NCBI GenBank assembly: GCA_030154025.1
Contig: JASKKT010000025.1
Span: 1-32,603 of the forward strand
Length of the DNA stretch: 32,603 nucleotides
Origin: Methanolobus sp.
GTDB lineage: Archaea > Halobacteriota > Methanosarcinia > Methanosarcinales > Methanosarcinaceae
Direction: 5' to 3'
Shown here: piece by piece, positions 23,552 through 31,770 of the stretch
Position numbering within the stretch: the stretch's first letter is position 1
Layout of the letters: every line of letters starts with the position of its first letter
Position numbers and translations under genes: made by a program
The notes under the pieces: model-generated
Database searches by the model: none
What the model was told of the DNA's origin: nothing
Seen by the model: the letters and a program-made list of their open reading frames with translations, nothing else

Positions 23552-24648
23552 AGGATATAAATAAAAGAATGCTTCTGAGGAGGTTTAGCCTGATTGCTGC
23601 AGGGATCTGTATCCTTACGGCCACAATGATGCCTGTGACATTTGCATCGGCATCAAAGGAATTCATACCTCCTTCTGATCAAACCACTACAAACTACTAC
23701 CGCAGCTATGGTGAGCCGGATATATCAGTTTCCGTGCTGGGTGACACCGAGCTCGAAAGAGGGGAAACTGCCAACCTTGAACTGGTCCTCTCTAACAGGG
23801 GAATATTCTATGGTGTCAAAAGCATCACCAGTGTAGGTACATCCACTGCCGCTCATGCTCTTTCTTTGCAGGAACTGGAGTATGAAAAGCTCAGGACGAC
23901 CGCATATGGAGTAAAGACGAGCCTTGTTTCCGGCACGGAGTATATCAAGGTAGATCCCACTACCAGCAGCCAGACACTGAAAGACCCCCTGTATCCCGGC
24001 TCATTGCCAAAGGACCCGCTCTCGTACACAATTACTGTTTCCAATAATGCACCGGCCGGAGTCTATATGCTGGAAATGCCTGTTACCTACGAGTATCAGA
24101 GTGATGTAAGGATGACCCGCGGAGAGTCAGTGGTCCTGGGATTGCCGGACCTGGACCATGTAAAATACTATACTCCTGTCAGCAAGACCCTCCATGTCCC
24201 GGTCATAGTAAAGCCGGCAGCAAAATTCGAAGTGACGAATGTTTCAGGTGAACTCATAGCCGGCAGGCAGAGCTTTGTCAACATCACCTATACCAATATG
24301 GGAGAACTCCCTGCAGCAGATGCGGTTGCCCGGCTGATCGTAATGAAACCACTCGCTGCCGACAGCTCAGTAAGGCCCATGGGCACGCTTATGCCGGGTG
24401 AGAGCAGGACTGTATCGTTCAGTATCTCTTCAGAGAGGGGGGCACTCGACAAGACATATGCCCTCGATACAGAAGTGAAATACCGTGATGTGAACGAGGA
24501 CCTTGCTTACTCCGGGAATATGAAAGCCAATGTGGATATGCAGTCTTCAGAGAGACAATTCAATATTACCGCCCTGGCTCTGGCAGGTATAGTGGTAATG
24601 TGTATCGTACTAATCATAAAGACCATGAAAAAGAATCGTAAAGGATAG
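23548..24648 (+). CDS. Membrane-anchored COG1361-type surface protein A
   Basis: This 366-residue protein has an N-terminal signal (RR, then FSLIAAGICILTATMMPV, cleavage near FASA at about 35), an extracytoplasmic part of two Ig-like beta domains (about 55-200 and 215-325) and a C-terminal membrane helix (about 340-360) with a basic tail KKNRKG. It belongs to the archaeal COG1361 / S-layer-domain group. The GTG start overlaps the exporter stop (GTGA), with GGAGG at 23536-23540, 7 nt upstream. It is a paralogue of the next gene: both share the NYYxxYGxPDxS opening and the NAPAGxYxL segment. The position suggests an accessory or adaptor subunit of the exporter; this is inference. Confidence 0.82.
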   Translation: MKDINKRMLLRRFSLIAAGICILTATMMPVTFASASKEFIPPSDQTTTNYYRSYGEPDISVSVLGDTELERGETANLELVLSNRGIFYGVKSITSVGTSTAAHALSLQELEYEKLRTTAYGVKTSLVSGTEYIKVDPTTSSQTLKDPLYPGSLPKDPLSYTITVSNNAPAGVYMLEMPVTYEYQSDVRMTRGESVVLGLPDLDHVKYYTPVSKTLHVPVIVKPAAKFEVTNVSGELIAGRQSFVNITYTNMGELPAADAVARLIVMKPLAADSSVRPMGTLMPGESRTVSFSISSERGALDKTYALDTEVKYRDVNEDLAYSGNMKANVDMQSSERQFNITALALAGIVVMCIVLIIKTMKKNRKG

Positions 24649-24674
24649 AACCAATAGGACGGAGGAGGAAAATC

Positions 24675-25781
24675 ATGCCTAGGATAGGAAGACTGAAGAA
24701 AGCAACTTCAATCTTTATATTAATGATTATAATTATGCAGGCTGCGGTGCCTGCAAGTGCACAGATGGCCGTTATGGACATCAAGCTGCCCGATTTCTTC
24801 AATTTTGACGAGAACTACTATACGGTATATGGCGGTCCGGATGTGAGTGCCACATTCGTAGGAAGCAATGAGTTCTCGCGGGGAGACAAAGTGACTATCA
24901 ATCTTAACCTCATGAATAAGGGTGTTATAACCGGTTTCAAGTCCGAGACCAGGTATGATTCCGTATCAACCCTCGATCATAAGATACAGCGGGCCGAGAT
25001 GGGTTACGAAGCCCAGAGAACCACAGCTATCGGAATAGTTGCAGTCCTCAACTCCAGCTCCCCGCATGTAAGGGTGAAGTCCGGTCCTCAGGAAGCAGGG
25101 ACCCTGCCCAGCGGCCAGCAGGTTGAAGATCCTGTGAGATTCAACATCGAGATATCAAAGAACGCACCAGCAGGAACTTATCCTCTCAGGCTTGACCTGT
25201 TCTATGGTTATCAGGAGAATGTGCAGATCAGCGGGGACGATGAAACTGATCTTGGAATAACCAATATGGAGGTCGGATTGTGGTATGCAGTGGGACACCA
25301 GAACCAGACTATGAACATCATCGTAAAGGATGAGGCACGGTTTGAAGTAGTGGATGTAGAGGGTGATCTTTATGCAAACCAGGAGAACCTGCTCTACGTA
25401 ACTTTCAGGAACAGTGGTGAGGAGCCTGTGAAGGATGCTATAGTAAGGATAAGTGCAGATACTCCCTTCAGTACCACAGATGACCAGGCATTCCTGGGTT
25501 CTCTTGCACCAGGGGAAACTGCACGGGCGCTCTTCAGGTTGAAGGTGGACGAGTCGGCCGTACCGAAAGACTATGCCATCAACAGCGAGATCAGATATGA
25601 GGACAGTGACGGGCACAGCCGGATTTCCGATACTCTCAAGATAAGGACACAGACACTGCCCGCAAGATCTGCCTTTGACGGGCTTGCAGCAAATGCAGGG
25701 ATCCTGGCAGTTATAGTTCTTGCTCTTGTTGCTGTGGCAGGATACTTCGTATATGGCAGGTTCCTGAAGAAGAAGGAGTAA
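24675..25781 (+). CDS. Membrane-anchored COG1361-type surface protein B
   Basis: This 368-residue protein has the same layout as its neighbour: signal peptide (RLKK, then IFILMIIIMQAAV and PASA cleavage near 29), NYYTVYGGPDVSATFVG at about 51, NAPAGTYPLRL at about 160, a second beta domain with LYVTFRNSGEEPVKDAIVRIS (about 237-257), and a C-terminal helix AGILAVIVLALVAVAGYFV with a KKKE end. GGAGGA at 24661-24666 gives a strong SD before the ATG. It lies 26 nt after protein A. The two are diverged duplicates, so they may form a heteromer around the exporter or do different jobs. No enzymatic motif is seen. Confidence 0.82.
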   Translation: MPRIGRLKKATSIFILMIIIMQAAVPASAQMAVMDIKLPDFFNFDENYYTVYGGPDVSATFVGSNEFSRGDKVTINLNLMNKGVITGFKSETRYDSVSTLDHKIQRAEMGYEAQRTTAIGIVAVLNSSSPHVRVKSGPQEAGTLPSGQQVEDPVRFNIEISKNAPAGTYPLRLDLFYGYQENVQISGDDETDLGITNMEVGLWYAVGHQNQTMNIIVKDEARFEVVDVEGDLYANQENLLYVTFRNSGEEPVKDAIVRISADTPFSTTDDQAFLGSLAPGETARALFRLKVDESAVPKDYAINSEIRYEDSDGHSRISDTLKIRTQTLPARSAFDGLAANAGILAVIVLALVAVAGYFVYGRFLKKKE

Positions 25782-25788
25782 AAGAATG

Positions 25789-25811
25789 AGAGATAAGGCT
25801 TCCTTATCTCT
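25789..25811 (+). terminator. Strong hairpin at the end of the exporter operon
   Basis: AGAGATAAGG (25789-25798) and CCTTATCTCT (25802-25811) form a perfect 10-bp stem with a 3-nt loop, 8 nt after the stop codon of surface protein B, followed by T/C-rich DNA. It separates the exporter genes from the regulator, which has its own TATA box. Confidence 0.6.
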
Positions 25812-25863
25812 TCCTTCCTCCTGTCCGGTTCGTCGAACACACTTATCCAATCGTTTCTCTGAA

Positions 25864-25872
25864 ATCTTATAC
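25864..25872 (+). promoter_or_regulatory. TATA box for the TrmB-family gene, leaderless start likely
   Basis: ATCTTATAC (25864-25872) is centred about 25 nt before the ATG at 25893, and no SD precedes that ATG. A small palindrome GTTCG-T-CGAAC (25828-25838) lies about 25 bp upstream of the TATA box and may be an operator; it does not resemble the 22-bp palindrome before the exporter. Confidence 0.4.
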
Positions 25873-25892
25873 AGAAGAACTCTATCGGCAAC

Positions 25893-26708
25893 ATGGCAAA
25901 TTTATTTGATTCACTGCGTAACCTTGGACTTACCGCCTATGAAGCCAAAGTACTTGCAGCTCTCACTAAAAAGGGCAGCAGCACTGTTGCTGACGTCCAC
26001 GAGCTTTCAGGCATTCCCAGGTCCGCTGTGTATGGTGCTTTGAAAAAACTGGAAGATAAGGGCATTGTTGAGATCCATAACACCAAGCCGCTGAAATATA
26101 AGTGCGTTCCTCCTGAGGATGCGATAGAGAGGCTGAAGCAGGATTTCACGATCGAGTCTTCCAACGCACTCCGGCAGCTTGAGGATATATACCGCTCAGC
26201 TGTTACGGATGATGAGGAAGAGGGCACCTGGACAATAAACGGGTATCGCCATGTAACAGAGAAGATGATACAACTGCTCAGCAGTGCAAAAGAAGAGCTC
26301 TTCCTGACCGCTCCTCATCCGTTCTACAGGAAAATAACAGGGGTTACCCCCCGGCTTGCCGAGAAAAAACAGTGCATGATGCTCGGAATATTATCGGAGA
26401 AGATAAGTTCGGGCGTGAAGGTCCGTCTTATATCCTATGACCATGAAAAGGCCTTCTTCATATCAAAGGCCCTGCCCGGAGCTCATGTAAGGCTGTATGG
26501 CAGGAAGGACGGGGAACTGCCTTCCAAAGGCGGTGTAATGGTTGTCGACTCCAGGGAAGTGCTCATAGATATAAAAGAAGCAGCAGGGAATAAGGAGGAT
26601 CTGACTGCGCTGTGGTCTGACGGGAAGGAGTTCGTGACAATATTCAGGCACCTGCTGGAAGTCGAGTGGGAATCCTCGGAAGATATCAATGCTTTTCCGA
26701 GTGATTGA
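25893..26708 (+). CDS. TrmB-family transcriptional regulator
   Basis: This 271-residue protein has an N-terminal winged helix-turn-helix (about 1-70, LGLTAYEAKVLAALTKKGSS, then VHELSGIPRSAVYGALKKLE as recognition region). A short helical linker (about 70-105) leads to a C-terminal ligand or oligomer domain (about 110-265, with HVTEKMIQLLSSAKEELFLTA). The family includes sugar-sensing TrmB but many members have other ligands, so sugar sensing is not assumed. It is placed right after the exporter operon on the same strand, beyond a hairpin and with its own promoter, and is the obvious candidate regulator of those genes. Its last 23 bases overlap the convergent proB end. Confidence 0.88.
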   Translation: MANLFDSLRNLGLTAYEAKVLAALTKKGSSTVADVHELSGIPRSAVYGALKKLEDKGIVEIHNTKPLKYKCVPPEDAIERLKQDFTIESSNALRQLEDIYRSAVTDDEEEGTWTINGYRHVTEKMIQLLSSAKEELFLTAPHPFYRKITGVTPRLAEKKQCMMLGILSEKISSGVKVRLISYDHEKAFFISKALPGAHVRLYGRKDGELPSKGGVMVVDSREVLIDIKEAAGNKEDLTALWSDGKEFVTIFRHLLEVEWESSEDINAFPSD

Positions 26709-27828
26709 ATAATCCTATATTCTCTTTTTTGACAACGTTATTGTAGTTCTTGTATCCAAGTATGCCTGCTATCAGGTTGGTATGCTTGCCTTTAATCTTC
26801 TCAAGCTCTTCTGATGTATAGTCTGTTATGCCCTTCGCAAAAACCTCGCCGTTGCACCTGATCTCTATGATGTCTCCCCTGTCAAAACTTCCATTGACAT
26901 TGATTATCCCTGAAGGGAGCAGGCTCATACTGTCCATTATGGCATCCTTTGCACCCTGGTCCACCTCTACAGAACCTGAGGCCTTTGAAAGTATTATCCA
27001 GCGTATCCTGTTCTTGTGAACCTCCTGGTTTGCAAGGAACAATGTGCCGATATCCTCTCCTTCAATCACTCTCCTGACAACGTCATCGGCGCTGCTGTTC
27101 GCAATTATCATGTTGCAGCCGGACATGTGGCATATCTTGGCCGCATCGATCTTTGTGCGCATCCCGCCAACACCTTTCATACTGGTGGGGCTGCCTCCGT
27201 AGCTCTCCACCTCGGGAGTGATCTCCTCGATGACGCTGATCATCTGAGCATCATGATTGCGTTTTGGGTTCTTGTCGTAAAGGCCGTCGATATCGGAAAG
27301 TATTATCAGCAGGTCTGCCTCTGTTTTGCTTGCCACCACGGCTGAAAGCTTGTCATTGTCCCCGAAGGTGGCTTCGATCTCGTTGACGCAGACAGTATCG
27401 TTCTCGTTGATGATGGGGATGACCCCGTAGCTGAGCAGGGTGGAAATACTGTTCCTCAGGTTGAGATAGGTGAGTCTGTTTGAGAACGATTCGTAGGTCA
27501 GAAGTATCTGGGCCACTTTCAGGTCGTGCATGGCAAAGGATCTGCTCCACTCCTGCATGAGCACACTCTGGCCTACTGCGGCACAGGCCTGCCGGACTGG
27601 TATTTCTCTGGGGCGGCAGCCAAGTCCCAGTATGTCGATGCCTATGCCAATGGCCCCTGAGCTTACCAGGATGACCTGCTTTCCCTGCCCATGGAATGCA
27701 GCAACCTGGGCTGCCACGCCGTCCATGAACCGATGATTGAGTCTCCCGTCTTCCGTACTGATGGAAGACGTGCCTATCTTCACCACTATTTTATTAAGGC
27801 CTTTAAACAGTTCTTTCCGATTGATCAC
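26686..27828 (-). CDS. proB: Glutamate 5-kinase with PUA domain
   Basis: ProB phosphorylates glutamate to gamma-glutamyl phosphate, the first step of proline synthesis. The 380 residues have the amino-acid-kinase domain (about 12-265: VVKIGTSSIS, LVSSGAIGIG at 54-63, INENDTV at 140-146, FGDNDKLSA at 155-163, and GGMRTKIDAA at 221-230) and a C-terminal PUA domain (about 276-355). The length is that of full PUA-containing enzymes, where feedback inhibition by proline is common. The start is GTG, with GAGG (27837-27840) 8 nt upstream on the minus strand. It lies 60 nt downstream of proA. Confidence 0.95.
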   Translation of the reverse strand: MINRKELFKGLNKIVVKIGTSSISTEDGRLNHRFMDGVAAQVAAFHGQGKQVILVSSGAIGIGIDILGLGCRPREIPVRQACAAVGQSVLMQEWSRSFAMHDLKVAQILLTYESFSNRLTYLNLRNSISTLLSYGVIPIINENDTVCVNEIEATFGDNDKLSAVVASKTEADLLIILSDIDGLYDKNPKRNHDAQMISVIEEITPEVESYGGSPTSMKGVGGMRTKIDAAKICHMSGCNMIIANSSADDVVRRVIEGEDIGTLFLANQEVHKNRIRWIILSKASGSVEVDQGAKDAIMDSMSLLPSGIINVNGSFDRGDIIEIRCNGEVFAKGITDYTSEELEKIKGKHTNLIAGILGYKNYNNVVKKENIGLFNHSEKH

Positions 27829-27888
27829 GATCAGTGCCTCTGTGTCAGGGATATCTTGGGTACTTGCCTCTATGTGCTCACTGCATTC

Positions 27889-29244
27889 TCATTCCATATT
27901 GATGATTTCCGAAAGGTCCTTGTCGAGCCTCCTGTGGGTGAAACCGCGGGCATCAGGACCAACGTAATCCGCTACCTTGTGACCGTTGCCAAGTAATATA
28001 TACTTGTATATCAGGAGCCCCTCCATGCCCACCGGACCTCTGGCGTGGATCTTGTTGGTACTGATACCTACCTCCGCGCCCTTGCCATACCGGAAGCCGT
28101 CTGCGAACCTGGTGGAAGCGTTCACCATTACGCTTGAGGAGTCCACAAGGTCTGTGAATGCTTTTCGGTTGAATGGGTTCTCTGTGATGATGACATCGGT
28201 ATGATGGGAGCCATATGTGTTTATGTGCTCAATGGCGCTTTCGATGGAGTCCACGACCCTGATGGAAATAACAAGATCATTGTATTCAGTGGACCAGTCC
28301 TCTTCCGTAGCCCTGACAATGCTCTTGAGGAAATCGATGTGTTCAAGGATGGCATAGGAACTTGCATCGCATCTCATCTCAACACCTGCACTGTCATACA
28401 TACGTGCCATCGCGGGCAGGAACCTGTCAACCACGCTCTCGTGGATGAGCAGGGTCTCAATGGCGTTACAGACCGCAGGATACTGTACTTTTGAATCAAG
28501 GCAGACACTATATGCTTTACCAAGGTCTGCATAACTGTCAACATAGGCATGGCATATGCCGTCTGCGTGTCCCAGGACCGGTATCCTAGTATTATCCTGA
28601 ATGAATTTTACGAATGCATTGGATCCTCTGGGAATAAGCAGGTCTATGTAAGCGTCCATGCTTAAGAGATCCTTTACTTCCTCCCTGGTCTCTATCAACT
28701 GAAAAGCACCCTGCGGCATTCCTTCTACAGATTCTGCAGCCTCAAGCAGCAGATCGAATATCGCACGGTTGGAACATGCTGCCTCGCTTCCTCCCTTGAA
28801 TATGGTTGAATTCCCGCTTTTGAGGCACAGGGACATTACCTGGGGCACAACGTCAGGACGAGCCTCGAAAATGACCCCTATCAGGCCGATAGGGCAGCTT
28901 ACTTGATAGAGGTCCAGGCCCTTATCCAGTTCAAGAGCATCGATGGTCTTACCTACTGGATCATCCAGTTTTATGACATCCCTTATGCCGCTTATCATTC
29001 CTGTGATCTTGCTGTCACTGACCTTGAGCCTGTCAACCATTGCCTGCGGGAGTTCGCCCTTCCTTTTCAGCTTCTCTGCAAGCTCAACATCCCTCCTGTT
29101 TGCTTCCAGGATCCTGTCGCGTTTCTCGTCCAGCGCTCTTGCCATAGCTTCAAGGGCAGCATTCTTTGTCGCCGTATCAACACTAGCTAGGACTATTGAT
29201 GCTCTTTTTGCCTGTATTACCTTGGCGTCTATATCTGTAACCAT
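27889..29244 (-). CDS. proA: Glutamate-5-semialdehyde dehydrogenase (gamma-glutamyl phosphate reductase)
   Basis: ProA reduces gamma-glutamyl phosphate to glutamate-5-semialdehyde with NADPH, acting directly after ProB. The 451-residue sequence has the aldehyde-dehydrogenase-like fold with GLIGVIFEARPDVVPQ (about 120-135), FKGGSEA and the catalytic cysteine C259 in SKVQYPAVCNAIETLL. IPRGSNAFVKFI and HTDVIITENP are further family blocks. proA precedes proB in this minus-strand operon. CTTTTATGA centred near 29269 is a TATA candidate about 25 nt before the start, while a GGATGAT stretch 5 nt before the ATG resembles an SD, so a leaderless start is not certain. A proC was not found in the window. 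Confidence 0.95.
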   Translation of the reverse strand: MVTDIDAKVIQAKRASIVLASVDTATKNAALEAMARALDEKRDRILEANRRDVELAEKLKRKGELPQAMVDRLKVSDSKITGMISGIRDVIKLDDPVGKTIDALELDKGLDLYQVSCPIGLIGVIFEARPDVVPQVMSLCLKSGNSTIFKGGSEAACSNRAIFDLLLEAAESVEGMPQGAFQLIETREEVKDLLSMDAYIDLLIPRGSNAFVKFIQDNTRIPVLGHADGICHAYVDSYADLGKAYSVCLDSKVQYPAVCNAIETLLIHESVVDRFLPAMARMYDSAGVEMRCDASSYAILEHIDFLKSIVRATEEDWSTEYNDLVISIRVVDSIESAIEHINTYGSHHTDVIITENPFNRKAFTDLVDSSSVMVNASTRFADGFRYGKGAEVGISTNKIHARGPVGMEGLLIYKYILLGNGHKVADYVGPDARGFTHRRLDKDLSEIINME

Positions 29245-29401
29245 AAATGATCATCCGGATAGATTCATAAAAGAGAATATGGGATATGTCTCTCATAACT
29301 AGAATATAACCTATTGCAAATAATTCTTTACACATATATTTGTCGATTACGATTTATTATGTGGACTTAGATCCAAGGGAATCTGCACAAGCCTCGCATA
29401 A

Positions 29402-29410
29402 TACTTTTAA
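29402..29410 (+). promoter_or_regulatory. TATA box for the TauE/SafE gene
   Basis: TACTTTTAA (29402-29410) lies about 25 nt before the ATG at 29431, and no SD is seen in between, so a leaderless message is likely. The rest of the divergent 29245-29430 region holds only this and the proA promoter. Confidence 0.4.
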
Positions 29411-29430
29411 TCTGTCCCGTAAATATCTCC

Positions 29431-30171
29431 ATGATGCCAGAACCGGACCTTCTCTTCTTCATAGCCGCCCTTTTCTCAGAGATAGTGGGAACCATGGCAG
29501 GCTTTGGCTCCTCCACGATCTTCCTCCCAATAACCCTGTTCTTCTTTGATTTCAGGACCGCACTAATATTAGTAGCGATATTCCACATGTCAGGTAACAT
29601 CGGCAGGATCGCCTTCTTCAGGCATGGCTTTGACAAGGCCCTCCTACTCAGGTTTGGGATTCCCAGCGTCATGTTCACAATTATAGGTGCATTGCTTGTA
29701 GACCTGATCTCCCAGCCCGCACTGAAACTTATCCTTGGCAGTTTCCTGGTCGTCTATGTTGTGCTATCCATTTCCAGGCCCGGCCTTTCCATGAGACCGA
29801 CAGGAAGAAACACTCTGATCGGTGGCAGCGTCTCAGGTTTCTTCGCCGGGCTTATTGGTACAGGCGGGGCGCTGAGGAGTTCTTTCCTGACATCATACAA
29901 TCTGGAGAAATCGGCCTACATCTCTACTGCCGCGGCAATATCCCTGGCCGTTGACATCTCTAGGATACCGGTCTATCTGGCAAGCGGATATCTCCCGCAG
30001 GAGTACTACTATTTCATTCTGCTGCTTTTCTTAACGGCTATCACCGGCTCATTCCTCGGGAAAAGAATCGTATCCCGGGTGCCGCAGGAGAAATTCAGGA
30101 CTTTCGTACTGGTCTGCATCGGACTGGTAAGCCTGAAGTTTATCCATGATGGGCTTAGCCACCTCTTTTAA
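29431..30171 (+). CDS. TauE/SafE-family membrane permease
   Basis: This 246-residue integral membrane protein has about eight hydrophobic helices. The N-terminal half has EIVGTMAGFGSSTIFLPITLFFF and the second half the matching GGSVSGFFAGLIGTGGALRSSFL, the inverted-repeat glycine motifs of the TauE/SafE (DUF81) family. Characterised members export sulfite, sulfoacetate or related organosulfur anions, but most are unassigned and this one carries no extra clue. ATG 29434 is an equally possible start. It is flanked by the divergent proA and the convergent RMD1-type gene, with no operon partner. Confidence 0.88.
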   Translation: MMPEPDLLFFIAALFSEIVGTMAGFGSSTIFLPITLFFFDFRTALILVAIFHMSGNIGRIAFFRHGFDKALLLRFGIPSVMFTIIGALLVDLISQPALKLILGSFLVVYVVLSISRPGLSMRPTGRNTLIGGSVSGFFAGLIGTGGALRSSFLTSYNLEKSAYISTAAAISLAVDISRIPVYLASGYLPQEYYYFILLLFLTAITGSFLGKRIVSRVPQEKFRTFVLVCIGLVSLKFIHDGLSHLF

Positions 30172-30185
30172 TGCAGGAAATCACC

Positions 30186-31247
30186 TTAGATCACCCTTTC
30201 CACCACTGCCATGACGATCTCCAGTGCAATAAGAGCTATCACTATCCATTCCAGGAAATTGGAATGCTGGATGCGGACTTCTTCCGAGAGCATCGAATAG
30301 TTGTCCCTTATCACTTTGATCTTATGGCTCACGCTTTCACTCCACTGGCTGCTTCGCAGTGTTTTAAGGACGGATGCGTAGACCCTGGCGTAGTAGACAT
30401 CCTCGGTGACTTTGACAAGGTTGTTCACTTTCTCAGTGACCTCCGATATCTCGGCGCTGTTCTGCATCAGCTGCATCATGATCTTCCTGTATTTCTGCCT
30501 CCTCCTGAAAGGCGGGAGCTTGTCGGCAAGTACGATGTCATCATACATCTTCCCCATCTGGCGGCTCAGTTCCCTGTCATAGTAGCGCAACTCGAAGACC
30601 TGGACGTTCGCAAACTCTATGAGGTCGAAAAGGTCTGTAGGACTGTCCGGATTGCATAGCAGGGCCGAGTCCCAGGAGAGTATGGCAATATCGTCTTTAG
30701 TATAGCTTTGCGAGTCCCTCAGTATTTCTTCTATCATCTGGGGACAAAAATCCCTTCTTTCTCCTGCCAGCAGGGGTATGGGGTCTATGGACGCATCCAT
30801 CCAGTCCATAAGGTAGACCGTATAGTCCTCAAAAAAGTCTGAGTTAAGGGAAAAGCCCCTGCTGTGTGACTTGAGCATGCCGGCAAGTGTATCCAGATGC
30901 ACTGTAAAGAGACTGGAAAGTCCGTCCTGTCCGGAAAAGAGCAGTCCTGTTTCTTCCAGGAGCCTGAAATCAGACTCCGGCCTCTCATAGACAAAGCACA
31001 GACTGATGGCTCCTATATCAAATATGCGGGCAAAAACATTGAAATTGAACGTCCTGCCTTCCTTTTCCAATGCTGCCTGACCCAGGCTGATCGTCAGAGG
31101 CGGCACATCCATTCTGATGGATGTGGGCTTAACACGCAGGAAGCTTGTCCTGGCGGTTGTAAAACTGCTGGCAAGTTCCTTTTCCAGCCAGTCAAGATCT
31201 ATCTCCAGCCCGATGTCATAGATCCTGTAGAACCGAAGCATTATCAA
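30186..31247 (-). CDS. RMD1/DUF155-family C-terminally anchored protein
   Basis: This 353-residue protein ends in EEVRIQHSNFLEWIVIALIALEIVMAVV, a single C-terminal membrane helix preceded by a conserved L/FEW motif that matches the end of the RMD1 (Sad1-interacting factor / RMND1) family. That family includes the mitochondrial translation factor RMND1 and bacterial YagE. The middle part has RYYDRELSRQMGKMYDDI and a charged helical stretch (about 235-320), and the N terminus is a mixed alpha/beta domain. Biochemical activity of the family is unknown. The TTG start at 31247 has GGAGA 9 nt upstream; ATG at 31241 is the alternative and gives 351 residues. Confidence 0.7.
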   Translation of the reverse strand: MIMLRFYRIYDIGLEIDLDWLEKELASSFTTARTSFLRVKPTSIRMDVPPLTISLGQAALEKEGRTFNFNVFARIFDIGAISLCFVYERPESDFRLLEETGLLFSGQDGLSSLFTVHLDTLAGMLKSHSRGFSLNSDFFEDYTVYLMDWMDASIDPIPLLAGERRDFCPQMIEEILRDSQSYTKDDIAILSWDSALLCNPDSPTDLFDLIEFANVQVFELRYYDRELSRQMGKMYDDIVLADKLPPFRRRQKYRKIMMQLMQNSAEISEVTEKVNNLVKVTEDVYYARVYASVLKTLRSSQWSESVSHKIKVIRDNYSMLSEEVRIQHSNFLEWIVIALIALEIVMAVVERVI

Positions 31248-31548
31248 GTTTTTTTATCTCCTGCAGCAGCACAATGTGCTCTGTTTCTGCATGGTATTCA
31301 CTTGCACTCTCTTGATGCTGTTCATCCAGATATGGGCATCGGTCGGAGTAATTGAAAAAGGGAACTGGAGCTTGAGAGAATACTAAAAATCATAAATATG
31401 TCTATAGGATTCCTTACTGACTATAGAACATACATAAACAAATGACATGAAGCCCACAGAGATTCATTATTCGCCTTCATATGTTGATTTCGGGACTTAT
31501 AGGTCCTTTGTCTTTTGTGAAGCCGTTATTTTTTATTTGAATAAGTTT

Positions 31549-31559
31549 CTATATAAAAG
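31549..31559 (+). promoter_or_regulatory. Strong TATA box
   Basis: CTATATAAAAG is close to the ideal archaeal TATA element. Transcription would start near 31582, giving either a structured leader of about 277 nt for the secreted-protein gene at 31859 or a separate small RNA covering the inverted repeats. Confidence 0.45.
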
Positions 31560-31630
31560 AAATTACTATCTAAAAATCTATTATGGCCACACTATCAAAC
31601 TGAATATGTGTATAAATTGAAACCCCAAAC

Positions 31631-31670
31631 TCCTCAAAAGTTTCAAGCATCTCTTCTTGTAGTTTGAGGA
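31631..31670 (+). repeat. Inverted repeat 1 (8-bp arms)
   Basis: TCCTCAAA (31631-31638) and TTTGAGGA (31663-31670) are perfect inverted arms around a 24-nt loop. It is the first of three consecutive inverted repeats in this gap. Confidence 0.5.
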
Positions 31671-31711
31671 TTTGACCATAAATTATTTTAATATTCTCTA
31701 TGTAAGTTCAT

Positions 31712-31731
31712 TTGAACACATATGTGTTCAA
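31712..31731 (+). repeat. Perfect 20-bp palindrome, operator-like
   Basis: TTGAACACATATGTGTTCAA has no unpaired centre and reads the same on both strands. It lies about 80 bp upstream of the TATA-like element at 31808. The outer TTGAAC half-site recurs close by (GTTCA at 31706-31710, GGTTCAA at 31735-31741, TTGAACC at 31761-31767), which suggests a cluster of sites for one dimeric DNA-binding protein. Confidence 0.7.
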
Positions 31732-31770
31732 TGAGGTTCAAATAACTTCCCAAAGCAGACTTGAACCTCA
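31732..31770 (+). repeat. Inverted repeat 3 (10-bp arms) sharing the TTGAAC core
   Basis: TGAGGTTCAA (31732-31741) and TTGAACCTCA (31761-31770) are perfect 10-bp arms with a 19-nt loop, directly abutting the 20-bp palindrome. As RNA it could form a hairpin; as DNA it could be two more half-sites. Confidence 0.65.

Noticed and set aside
31447-31620. 57-codon AT-rich frame starting MKPTEIHYSPSYVDFG, possibly a transposase remnant
   Set aside because: There is no SD, a strong TATA box lies inside it, and I cannot match it confidently to any transposase; left as intergenic. A translated search against insertion-sequence proteins would decide.
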